Shown here one piece after another: positions 34,831-44,457 of a stretch of DNA of 64,000 nucleotides; the first letter of the stretch is position 1; each line of letters begins with the position of its first letter. The notes under the pieces are model-generated. The model was not told where the DNA came from. It made no database searches and saw only the letters and a program-made list of their open reading frames with translations. Both the position numbers and the translations under genes were made by a program. The DNA lies in the NCBI GenBank assembly GCA_009599575.1, contig VWND01000064.1:992001-1056000 (forward strand). Reading direction: 5' to 3'. This stretch comes from Blumeriella jaapii. Taxonomy: Eukaryota; Ascomycota; Leotiomycetes; Helotiales; Drepanopezizaceae.

Positions 34831-37824
34831 GTTTGCGAGGCCGAAATCGCTGGTTTGACGGGGAAGAAGAAGCGTCCACCAGAGAGACGTGAGACGTGTA
34901 CCTGTGTTGCGGAAGTGGTGGTATGATCGATCAGGGCGAAGACCCGAGGCTTTGGAGAGCGTGTTCTCGCGTGTTGAGAGTTGCGTCCAGGTTGACCAGC
35001 AACAAGCAGCCGTGTCAACGATCCCGCCGGAACAGAAAACAGAATTCAGAGAGACTGATCGGACGCGAAGTTCTGAGAGGAGGAAGGGAGCCGCGGGCGG
35101 GAGATATCTCACCTTTTTACATATGGAAGCGCGCTGGCTGTCAGTTCGGACGACAGCCGTAGCAGCTGGCGGGAAGTGGTTAGAAGTCGCATTCTGGGTT
35201 GATCGCACGTCGCATAAGGCCCTTTGGGCATGACGTCCGACAAAGCTTGTGTGGCAGGAGGCCTTGGGCGAATCTCTGCCAAGTCTTGGAGACGAGCAGC
35301 AATGTCTGAGGTGTCAGGGGCTCGGTTTTGTGGTGTCTCTGGCAACTCGTGAGGCATCAACTCATCGCAGATGCAGAGGTCACTGTTGGGCAAGATGGAC
35401 AAGCGCGGGCCTGGTTCACGAAGCCAGCGTACTGCTTCACTCCCAATGACTTGGGCGAAGAGATGACGCATCGTCAGAGTTTTCTCCAGTATATTTGCTT
35501 CTCGAGATGCAAGATAAGCTTATGGGGTTTGGGGAATCAGGGGTAACTCGCTTAGCGAAAGGATGTTGAGACGGCAACCAACAACCCAAGGTTTGGGATG
35601 GATTTAGAAAGTGATGCGTTCTTGGGATGGCACAGACCGAGATCCAGTGCTTATTCAAGCCCTGATCCCGGGACTAGTTACAGTTTTTCACCCGGACACC
35701 GATTGATTCCGTTCTAACTTGATCAAGCAAATAGCCGTGAGCTTTGGCATGTCAGGCTCTTCACCTGATAGCTGACGCAAAACGCTTTCGCAACGGATCC
35801 GATACAATCAATACGCTGGCCTCATCGATTGATCCGAAGAAGTTCTAAGAAAACAAGCTTAACTTCTTTGGTTGAATAGCTAGGTGCGTCGTTGCGTGTC
35901 CAAAAGCTTGTAACGTTTGTGTACTGCATTCTCTCAAGGGTATATCAAGAGATCAGTTCTGAATTCGAGTACCTCTGTCATGAAATACAAAGGCTACTTC
36001 GTACTGTCCGTTTTTCTCCTTTGGTCCCGAATCTGGCGTCATAACGATGTTTACAACAAGTCTCGCCAGACACACCGAGTCAAGCGACACTTGTGAAATG
36101 ACTGGGCAATTTCTGGACTCGCCCGTGCTGTTGTCCCAGATCTCAAGACCGCCTGTTCTCATCTGCCGCATCCGCAGGCTGTGACAAATCTCGCCCCCAA
36201 TCCCGATCCCAAACAACATCTCCTTTTGATTCCCTTTCCTTTTCCGCCTCAGCCTTACTGAAACTCTCCCTTTGCAAACTCACAGCAAAAGCGAAGACGC
36301 ATGCACCTAGCCTTTGGCTGACTCGTCATTCCCAGCCTCCCCCTAACATTGAATCATGTAACACGAAATGCACAACGACCCCAAAACAAGCTATTACAAA
36401 TCACAATATCGAAAGAAATAACATACACTGATCAAGCACTGCGCCTCCCGTGAGCCACAGGTCGCTGAACATGTTCGCGAACAATGGCTGATGATAGCGA
36501 GGCCCACGGAGGTGCTCTGTTGTTGTCGCGCTTAAGCGAGTCTATCTAGCGGGCGAGACAATAAACGGTAAAAATAATTCATACCCCCGGGAATAATGTC
36601 ATTGTCCTGAAGGGAAAAACGGAAAAAGAGAAAATATGCCGACCTTGATTTTCTAGAGCTCCTATCGTTACACCTAGGCCGATAAAAGCATTTCGATCTT
36701 TCTAAGTACCCAAGTCCTCACAAGCAATTTTCTAAAGGAAAAAAAAAAACCCTAAAATTTTTGAATTGTTCAGACAAGCAATGCATTTACAGCACCTCAC
36801 CTACCTCAGTTATGATGAATCCCCCCAGAAACGCGGGCGATTCCGACTTCTGTCTATGGCTTACCGCTTTTCACGATTCTGTTTGCTGACGCTCCGTCAA
36901 TGACTCCGATCTGGTGAATGGCTACCACCCTGTCCTACATATCTACACTCCCTGACGCGCATACGGAGTATCCGCTTCCATGGCCCTGAACCTCGGCGAC
37001 CTCACTGACGGCCCTGACAGTCCTGACGTGGGCACTGCCTAAATTGAGGTACTAGCCGGATTGAAAACCAACACACCAGCCCTCGGCCCAAAGGAACGAA
37101 CGCATGTCATTCTTGCTTACACGCGAACCCGCGTGTACCGTCAGCCGCAAGCCGCCAGCTACGCCTCACGTTTTGCCCAGCAAGTTATAGATGCGATGAT
37201 TAGGTAGAAGCGCTCGTGGTGGGTGTTGGCCGAGGAGAAGAAAGAGGGTAGCGGCTGGCTGGCTGAGAAATGCCGACACGGTGGGGTCTAAGGCGGGTTG
37301 AGTCACATCAGATGGGATAGGAGCGCGCCGAACCTGGTGTGTTGCTTTGCTCTCTGTTGCTGTGAATTCATCTGGGCACGATGGAGTATTTCGGATGTGA
37401 GTTGGCACTGGATGGCGGGCTCGGGCCGTACCTTGCAGCTACTGTATGTAAGTATTCCAAGAGTATTCCAAGAGACGTTGACCAAGCCTACCTAATAACA
37501 ATCGTAAAAAAGTACATTGGTTCAGGTGAAGCAATTCACTCAAATGTAGCTACATTTATTAATTATTGGGATTCAAACCGATGTTCGCAGTCTCACCGTA
37601 AAAACATCCACGAATGTTGATTTCTTCACCCTCTAATTATCCTACCTATTTAGGTAGACGCAGCGCGCATACCTTTTTGCATAACCACCCATTTCAATCT
37701 CCATCCTCTCCGCTTGAGAATGAATAACAAGTCAAAAGACTATCAGGTAAGCACTCCGCCACAGGATCTTTCTCTCCTGCTTGCATCTCAAGGCCAGGTC
37801 GCAAATCACAGCCTTCCAGAAAGC
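34831..37824. other. gene-poor region
   Basis: No supported gene. Two open frames (minus strand, 35109-35471 of 120 codons with a real ATG, and 35953-36219 of 88 codons) have no recognisable domain and no splice context; they are not called. AT-rich runs occur at 36590-36780. Confidence 0.45.
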
Positions 37825-37954
37825 CGCTATACAAGCCCTCGCTTCGGCCCCCAACCGCGCCCGCCAAATCAAAACAAAGCAAAGCGAAACCACCTCATCT
37901 ATCAGTCAGCTTACGAATCCACCTTCCTTCTTCCGGCATGTGTTATAGCCACAC
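37825..37954 (+). repeat. 130-bp direct repeat flanking 5S rRNA, copy 1
   Basis: Starts CGCTATACAAGCCCTCGCTT and ends in TTATAGCCACAC. About 95% identical by eye, and equal in length, to 38376-38505. It lies 114 bp upstream of the 5S gene. Confidence 0.93.
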
Positions 37955-38068
37955 TCGCTCGCCCTGATCTTCATCGCTGAAACGATGGCAATAGGTACAG
38001 TACTGTATGTACTGTACATGTTTCTTTGGGTGGATGTCAATATAGCTTGACGTATCACGAATTCTGTC

Positions 38069-38187
38069 ACATACGACCATAGACTGAGGAAAATTGGGCA
38101 TCCCGTCCGCTCTGCCATACACAAGCCTCAGATCGGCAGATTAGTAGTTGGGTGGGTGACCACCAGCGAATACCTGCTGTTGTATGT
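38069..38187 (+). rRNA. 5S ribosomal RNA gene
   Basis: 119-nt gene for the 5S rRNA of the large ribosomal subunit, transcribed by RNA polymerase III. It begins ACATACGACCATAG and ends CTGTTGTATGT; the ends pair over nine positions (ACATACGAC with GTTGTATGT). The conserved internal promoter is present: TAGTAGTTGGGTGGGTGACC followed by ACCAGCGAA. The variable helix is compensated (CTGAGG with CCTCAG), which argues for a functional rather than decayed copy. A run of nine Ts directly after the gene is the Pol III terminator. Scattered single 5S genes are the rule in filamentous ascomycetes, unlike the tandem rDNA-linked form in yeast. Confidence 0.95.
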
Positions 38188-38195
38188 TTTTTTTT
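38187..38195 (+). terminator. Pol III T-run after 5S rRNA
   Basis: Uninterrupted T run at the 3' end of the 5S gene, the standard termination signal for RNA polymerase III. Confidence 0.9.
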
Positions 38196-38375
38196 GTTCT
38201 TGGTTTGTTTCATCTTTTTTCTGCGCCGCAGTCGCAAGGAATGAAACCCTTTTTCCATCCTCGGTTTTCTTGAGATATATATTTATATAGATAGATTTAT
38301 TTTTTCTGTTTTTGGGAAAGCTCACGAAAGCTCACGAAAGACTTGAGAAGTAGCGTTCTGTCTTCTTGCTTGACC

Positions 38376-38505
38376 CGCTATAAAAGCCCTCGCTTCGGCC
38401 CCCAACCGCGCTCGCCAAATCAAAACAAAGCAAAGCGAAACCACCTCATCTATCAGTCAGCTTACGAATCCACCTCTTTTCTTGCGGCATGTGTCATAGC
38501 CACAC
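38376..38505 (+). repeat. 130-bp direct repeat flanking 5S rRNA, copy 2
   Basis: Starts CGCTATAAAAGCCCTCGCTT. Same orientation as copy 1, whose start is 551 bp upstream. About seven mismatches over 130 positions, clustered in the last 40. On the minus strand both copies preserve a short frame ending VDS-stop, and in copy 2 this frame is open for 75 codons (38462-38689) without an ATG; it may be the 3' exon of a decayed gene. Confidence 0.93.
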
Positions 38506-39477
38506 CCCCTGCCACTTCATACAGCTGCTGAACGAATGGTTCTGAGCTCCCAGGTGCCGGTGGCTCGTGGTGAGTGTTCGGACTAGGGGTACGTTCACGC
38601 TCTGTAACCAATCGCTTGACACTCCCTAACCTGCGGAATACACCTCCCCTCCATTTCATTGCCATAATTCGCCTGAGTGATTCATCCAAGGTTATGTCTA
38701 TTTCTGTCGGTGGCTTTGCACTCTTGGATTGGTCATCGACGTACGATACGCAGTTACCGCCCGATTCCCACCTCCGGTATTAGGTAGTCAGTATGAGTAC
38801 CTGACATTACGGTGCGTTTCGGGGTCCGGCCTTTCATTTAAGCCTTATGGCTTAGCTTGACTTGAGCTGCTCTGGCTTTAGTAGATCAGTGCCAGCTCTT
38901 TCCTCCACTCACAGAATGAGTATGTAAATACGAAGCCAGATATAGGCTTTGGATTAGGGACCTAGAAAAAAAAAGGATCAACTAGCTTATCAAGCCAATT
39001 TCAAAAGCCATTTTCCTACAATGCTTGGTAAGGTGTACCTGCTACAACCCATCGCCTCGCTTACCAACACAAGCGCGCAACAACAACCTCGACACATGCT
39101 CCTAACCCTCCCCATCTATCCTCTCTATCATGTCCTCATCGATTCTCACTTCTACCTCGGCCCTCTCCCGCCCGATTATGGAGCTACTGATTTGGTTTGA
39201 TTACATGCCGCGCAATACAATCTGATATGATGACTGTAACGCGCCCGGCTTGGCCGATCGATCATGGCTTCCGACCTGACTGACTGACTGATTTCGCTTG
39301 ACAGCCGCAACCCTGCGCTGCGCTGCGCAGCGCGCTCCGCGTTTCGGGACTTTGAGATTACTACAACTGCTGTCATGTCAGTGTATGCGATGCTATTCTG
39401 AGCGATTCGGGGGGTGCTCTTCGGGTACGAGGAGGATAAGGATAGAAGGACGTGGAGGAGATGGCGGTGGGAAAAGG
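38506..39477. other. spacer, promoter side of the 58-codon ORF
   Basis: No gene supported apart from the non-ATG frame noted under the flanking repeat. An inverted GCGCTGCGCAGCGCGC-like hairpin sits near 39325. Confidence 0.45.
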
Positions 39478-39484
39478 TATATAA
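39478..39484 (+). promoter_or_regulatory. TATA box upstream of 58-codon ORF
   Basis: TATATAA, 276 bp before the small ORF at 39760; the intervening C/T- and A-rich leader resembles a fungal 5' untranslated region. Confidence 0.45.
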
Positions 39485-39759
39485 TAGCTGGGTTGGCTTC
39501 CTCGAATTCTACTTTCGCATTGCATACTTAAAGCTACATCTTGTTCTTGATTTCGTGTAAGAATTGAGATTTGCTTACGCTTTATACTTGATAACTTTTC
39601 GACGAAATCTACATCCAAAGACGAGATTGCTGTGTTCTGTCACCTTGTTCATCACCTATCGCTGGTATCATCATCATCAGTACGGCCAAAGCAGAAACCT
39701 CCTCTTCTCCAAAATCCACATCCCAACACCGACACAATCATCACACTCAAACCGTCAAG

Positions 39760-39936
39760 ATGACTTCCTTGTTTTCATCTTTTTCCTCCACCTCTTCATC
39801 CCGCTTCGGCAGTTCCAGCTATTCCAACTCCAACTCCAGCTCTTCTCCTCAAACGCTCACCCCCTCCGGCCGCGGCGGCTACAACAAAGGGCCCGACGAC
39901 GACGAGGAAGAAGACGGGCGTGGAGGCTATAACTAA
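39760..39936 (+). CDS. small Ser-rich protein with duplicated GRGGYN motif (58 aa)
   Basis: 58-residue ORF with an excellent fungal start context (CGTCAAGATGACT). Residues 1-30 are Ser/Phe/Asn-rich, then SGRGGYNKGPDDDEEEDGRG and a final GGYN-stop, so the motif GRGGYN occurs twice around an acidic spacer. Short fungal proteins with repeated GRGG-type motifs are known (for example the DUF3602 group), but I cannot assign this one. A TATA box and leader upstream support transcription. No signal peptide. Because of size, coding status needs RNA evidence. Confidence 0.55.
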   Translation: MTSLFSSFSSTSSSRFGSSSYSNSNSSSSPQTLTPSGRGGYNKGPDDDEEEDGRGGYN

Positions 39937-40943
39937 AGCCTACCCGGTAACCGGCGACGAACGAGCGGGTCGAGTTGTTGCTCCTACATGCTTTGGGGGA
40001 GCTTAAGCATGCACTTTGAAGATGTTCCGGATTTGGGAGTTTTGGCTTTTGGACATCCTCGCTTGCTCTATCAGCGATTGGAGTGTTCTCGATCACGGAG
40101 TTTGGGGTTTCGACATTTGGACTCTCTGGCTTCTGGCGACTGTGCACTCTGGCGGCTTCCTCACTGCTGCACTTCCTCGCTCTATCTACTCCGTCGACTA
40201 CCTCACTCACTCCATCGATTCATAACCCACTCGATGCAGCGACTTACGCTTCAAACTCAACTCACGTCTCTCAACATCTCACTTCCCCCACCTCCATACC
40301 TACCTAGGTACCATCCATCTACCTCCCACTTACCTACCCACCCAAACCACAAACCATCTCCCTTCTCCGCTCTACCCCTTTTCTCTTCATTCTCAATAGT
40401 TTCCAAGGCGTTCATTCGGGTTCCCTTCCTGTGTCTAAGATAGACGGGTCGGGAAACCAAGAACAAAGGGATAGACAGGACAGAGCCTCACGGCGCCGGT
40501 ATCGACAGCAACATCACCACCAAACATCAGCACTGGTATCAGAATCACAATCAGCGCCACTCCCGCATATTTCCAACCTTCTCAGCACTTACTCACCACC
40601 CCTCTGGGACTTACGCGTTTTTTTTTCTGTTTAGAGTTCTTCGGCTAAAGTTCTTCGGCTAGGGATTCAAACGGGTCGGGAAAAAGAAGGAGGCATTAGA
40701 CAGACGGGCCTAATAGGTACATACAGCAAAGAAAAAGTAGAAATTTTTTTGGAAAAAATTTGGAACAACTTTTGATTGGTGAAGACAGTGAAATCGTAAA
40801 CGGTATCTTCACACCCGACGGAGAGAAAAAGGAAAAGAAGAAAGAACAGAATGGAGGTCTCATCTACCGGATCAGAACGTTCCACCTGATCCCGACCTAT
40901 TTACTTTCGGGTAAAAGGGTACCTACCTACCTTACCGGAACAC
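39937..40943. other. spacer
   Basis: Low-complexity C/T-rich sequence with ACCTACCTAGGTACC-type motifs near 40297-40312. No coding signal. Confidence 0.5.
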
Positions 40944-42028
40944 GCTGGGTTTGCATAAATCGTATAGAAACGGTTTAATATTTTTAAACCGTGTAATAAT
41001 CGTGTAGGATTTTTAAACCGTGTAGAATACGTTTAGCGAAGGTTTGAAACATGCTTTATTACATGCCTGAGGCATATACTACCAAAGCTCCACCCAGGCC
41101 CCATAGCCCCACATACTTTTCATATGCCTAAGGCAAAAGACCCATATAAATAAGGCCTAAAGATCACGTGAATACACGTGATAGCGTAGCTGCGCTAAGT
41201 CTACGCTAAACTGCAAACTTAAATATTTAAGTTTTTTACTTCCGATAGCTAACGACCAAATTCTATCGCAATACAATACACAATTGTTACAACGTTTCAA
41301 CTTCGTACTTATTTTATACAAACTTTTTTGATAAAACTAATAGTTTGTCAATTCGGCGGCGTTAATCAGGTATTTTCTTTTTTCTTTCAATAACGTTTTT
41401 CGCTAACTTATAGTATTTTTGTACGTTCGCTATTTGTTTTCCAGCTTACGTATCGTTACACGATATGTTTTTGTAACTCGAGTAAGTTGAAAATAACCTG
41501 CTATTCATTTGAGATATTATACTAATTATTAAATTTACAATTATTAAGTTTTTCAATCGGTTATAACGACAGGCGCAGAAGGGCGACAGGCGCAGAAGGG
41601 CGGGGGTGACAGGCGCAGAAGGGCGGGGGTGACAGGCGCAGAAGGGCGGGGATGACAGGCGCAGAAGGGCGGGGGTGACAGGCGCAAAAGGGCGGGGGCG
41701 ACAGGCGCAAAGTGAAAGTGGACGGAAATAAGGCCTAGTCCCGATTAGTAATAGTATATAAAACGAAATAGGGCGCACCGCCACAAATATATACTAGCGT
41801 TTACCCCCTGCTTTTACCCCTTACTAGCTTCATGCACCCCCCTACTAGCTGTATGCAGCCCTCTGCTAGCTGTTTTAATAAAATGCGTTCTAAACGGTTT
41901 CTACACGGTTTCTACACGGTTTAAAATTTCTACACGGTTTAAAAATTATAAACCGAGCTGTGATCATTGATACCTGCCAACGGTTTATTTTCACTATACG
42001 GTTGTTACACGGTTTATAGAAACCCAGC
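40944..42028. mobile_element. AT-rich element with terminal inverted repeats (MITE-like)
   Basis: About 1.09 kb bounded by inverted GCTGGGTTT / AAACCCAGC. Inside each end the inverted similarity continues imperfectly through repeated motifs: AAACCGTGTAG-type units at 40973-41036 on the left and CTACACGGTTT-type units at 41895-42016 on the right. The body is AT-rich, contains short palindromes (CATGCCTGAGGCATAT, ATCACGTGAATACACGTGAT) and a 23-bp minisatellite, and has no transposase frame. C-to-T style differences between the ends fit RIP. I could not find a convincing target-site duplication, so the exact borders are uncertain. Confidence 0.55.
41568..41712. repeat. 23-bp GC-rich minisatellite, about 7 units
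   Basis: Units start GACAGGCGCAGAAGGGC and most end in GGGGGT; first and last units are partial. G-rich on the + strand and sharply higher in GC than the AT-rich element around it. On the minus strand it yields a spurious Pro/Ala/Cys repeat frame. Confidence 0.95.
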
Positions 42029-42292
42029 ATTCTCCTCTAAGGTACATGTATCTGAGATGAGCCCTCGCTCATTGTATAAATGTATACCTATACGGCCTTC
42101 CTACCTATACTAGAACCAATTCCGTGCCATTCGTTCACACCAGATTTCCGCTGTCAGTCCTTGACATGCTCTACCCGCTGAAAGGAGCGCTCTAGCATAG
42201 GCAGTAGGCGGACAGACAGACAGACACACAGATAGAAGGCTGTTGATATCCAAGTTCCCCACTACATCGCCGCCTTCTCTTCTACTCGGCCC

Positions 42293-44192
42293 CTACTTGC
42301 CCACACAAAACCTCTCAAACACGACCCCCAGCACCTCCTCCACATCCCCCACGCACCCCATCGTGTCCCTCCCCGTAATCTGTGTCAAGCAATTCGCCGC
42401 ATTATCCAGATGGTGGATCGCGATCGCCGCGTCGTCACCGCCCTGCCGGGCGTACGTGACAAACGCAGCGAGGTGCTCGTCGCTCCGTTGCAGGAGCTGG
42501 CGCTGGCGCTCCGTGGCGCCGATCAGGTCCTGCATCTCGACGGGCACGGCCGTCATGTGCTGGAAGTGGGCGGTGAGGGTCGAGAGGAAGGCGGCGATGT
42601 TGCCTGAGTTGGGGGTGCTTTCTAGGGCCGAGATGGGGATCACGGGGACGAGGTGAGGGGAGGGGAGGAATTGGGATTTGGAGTGCTCTAGGTGTTGGAG
42701 GCACTTTGCGAGTTCGGTTGAGGTGAGGGTATCGGCTTTGTTCAGGACGAGGACGGCGGGCTTTTGGAGCCCGTTGCCAGCGATGGTTGACCAGAGGGCG
42801 GAGTAGTCCTGGGAGGTTGAGTCGCATATTTGCTCGGGTGCCACGACGAGGATGATGAGGTCCGCGGATTGTGCTTTGGCGATTGCGCGCCTGTTCGATG
42901 TCAGAATCAGCCGCATTGGCACCGGGGCATTACCTAACCTGATACCCTCTTCCTCGATTTCCCCAATGTCTCCCTCTTCTCTCACTCCGGCCGTATCCGC
43001 AATCGTACACAAATACCCTTTGATATCAATCGTAGCCTCCACAACATCCCTCGTGGTTCCAGCCTGCTGATTGACAATCGAAGCCTGCGTTCCCAGAATG
43101 CGGTTGAACAGAGAGCTCTTCCCGACATTGGGAAATCCGATCAAGGAAACGTGGATCCCCTTCCGGATCATCTCCCCGCACCGAGCTGCGGACTGATGAT
43201 CCATGATCCGGGCCTGTATAAGCAAAATTTCCTTGCTTCAAGAATCAGCTATGTGAAAGTGCCGAAAGCTCTCAGGCACATACACAACGCCAGACCAGAC
43301 TTCTTCCAGCCCCTCCAGGTCCTCACTCTCGCCAAAGTCACATCAGCTGCCAATTGCGCCCTGGGAAGCAGATCATTAGCAATTGCCGTGTCACCCAAGC
43401 CCTGGGAGAATGGGTGCTGGAAACGCATACCGCTGCAGTTGCAGATCCGCCTGCAAGCCCTGATATACGCGGCTAAGCTCTCCTGACCGCCCTCTTACGG
43501 CAGCCCGCCGCTGCTGCTCCGTTTGCGCCGCGAGCGTATCCCCCAGCGCCTCTATCTGCGCCAGATCCAGTTTCCCATTTGCAAAGGACCTTCGCGTGAA
43601 CTCGCCCGGCCCTGCCGCGCGCACATTTCGCGAATCGACCTGCGCAATAGCAGCCATGACCGCCTTGACCGTGGCGGCCCCGCCATGAATGTGGAGTTCC
43701 AGCATGTCCTCTCCCGTCGACGATTTCGGCGCCGTGAAGCGCAGCACCACCGCGTCGGCATCGAGGACGTTCGTGGGATTTGCGGGCTCACCGAGAGTCC
43801 TGACTGCTACATTTCGGGCTTTGGGGAGGGGACGGTCGGGGCACAGAGCGTAGTAGATCTGGGAGGCACTTAGCCATGGGCTCGATAAGATGGGAATTCA
43901 GCGTTACCTGGTCACAGGCAGGCCCGGATATTCGGACAATAGCGATTGCTCCTCCTGCTCCCGTCGAGAGCGCATAGATGGTCTCGTCCTTCGCCGGGGC
44001 CGCAACATGAAACCCTCGTTGCGCGTTTCTCCCCAAGTGCTGAGTCGAGCTGCGAACATGGGGCTGGCGGTTGACACTGGCACGATGGGCCTTGAAGAAG
44101 TTCCGGCTCCATCTTGAAGATTGGGGCCATCGCCCCCATGAGAACGCACGACTGGCGCCGCGTATCGCATACGCAGACGCATTGCGGATCAT
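42293..44192 (-). CDS. MSS1: mitochondrial tRNA-modification GTPase MSS1 (MnmE/TrmE)
   Basis: GTPase that, with MTO1, makes the 5-carboxymethylaminomethyl modification on wobble uridine of mitochondrial tRNAs. Five exons: 44192-43908, 43858-43431, 43360-43284, 43235-42939 and 42890-42293, about 561 residues. N-terminal basic presequence, then the TrmE tetrahydrofolate domain (GGAIAIVRISGP; GPGEFTRRSFANGKLDL), helical domain and G domain: GFPNVGKSS (G1), GTTRD (G2), DTAG (G3), NKAD (G4), ending in the invariant FCVGK whose Cys is catalytic. One problem: in exon 3 at about 43338-43345 the helical-domain reading AADV must shift by one base to reach FGESEDLEG, i.e. one base appears missing. Introns 3 and 4 are both 48 bp; intron 4 is in frame and stop-free. 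Divergent from the GYP7-type gene across 265 bp. Confidence 0.9.
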
Positions 44193-44282
44193 TGACGGTT
44201 GAGCGATGATTGTTGTCTTGTCGTTGACGTCTGGGAAAGTCGCGTCGGAGGCTCCGGACCGAAAAACTGTTTGGCTCGTGAG

Positions 44283-44288
44283 CACGTG
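44283..44288. promoter_or_regulatory. CACGTG site in shared MSS1/GYP7 promoter
   Basis: GCACGTGACT in the middle of the 265-bp divergent intergenic space between MSS1 and the Rab GAP gene. Given the short distance it could serve both genes. Candidate bHLH site; function inferred. Confidence 0.45.
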
Positions 44289-44457
44289 ACTCTGATGGAT
44301 GCTGCCCCGCCACGCAAGCCCCTCCCTCCACCACGTCATGGCTCGAGAGCGTCGTCTTGAGCAAACCAACACAACTACATGTCATGAGCTGCTTCTAGAC
44401 TGCGAGATACTCTCTACGACACACAATATATCCGACAACCCTCAGCAAGATCGCGGA

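Noticed and set aside
35109..35471. 120-codon minus-strand ORF with ATG upstream of the 91-residue membrane protein
   Set aside because: Could be a real small gene or a 5' exon, but no motif or convincing splice link was found.
35953..36219. 88-codon minus-strand ORF
   Set aside because: No recognisable domain, isolated in spacer; unsupported.
36744..36762. Telomere-like CCCTAA sequence
   Set aside because: Only a single CCCTAA follows an A run; no array.
41446..41784. 112-codon minus-strand frame with Pro/Ala/Cys repeats
   Set aside because: It is the 23-bp minisatellite translated; 23 is not a multiple of three, so frame persistence is only local.
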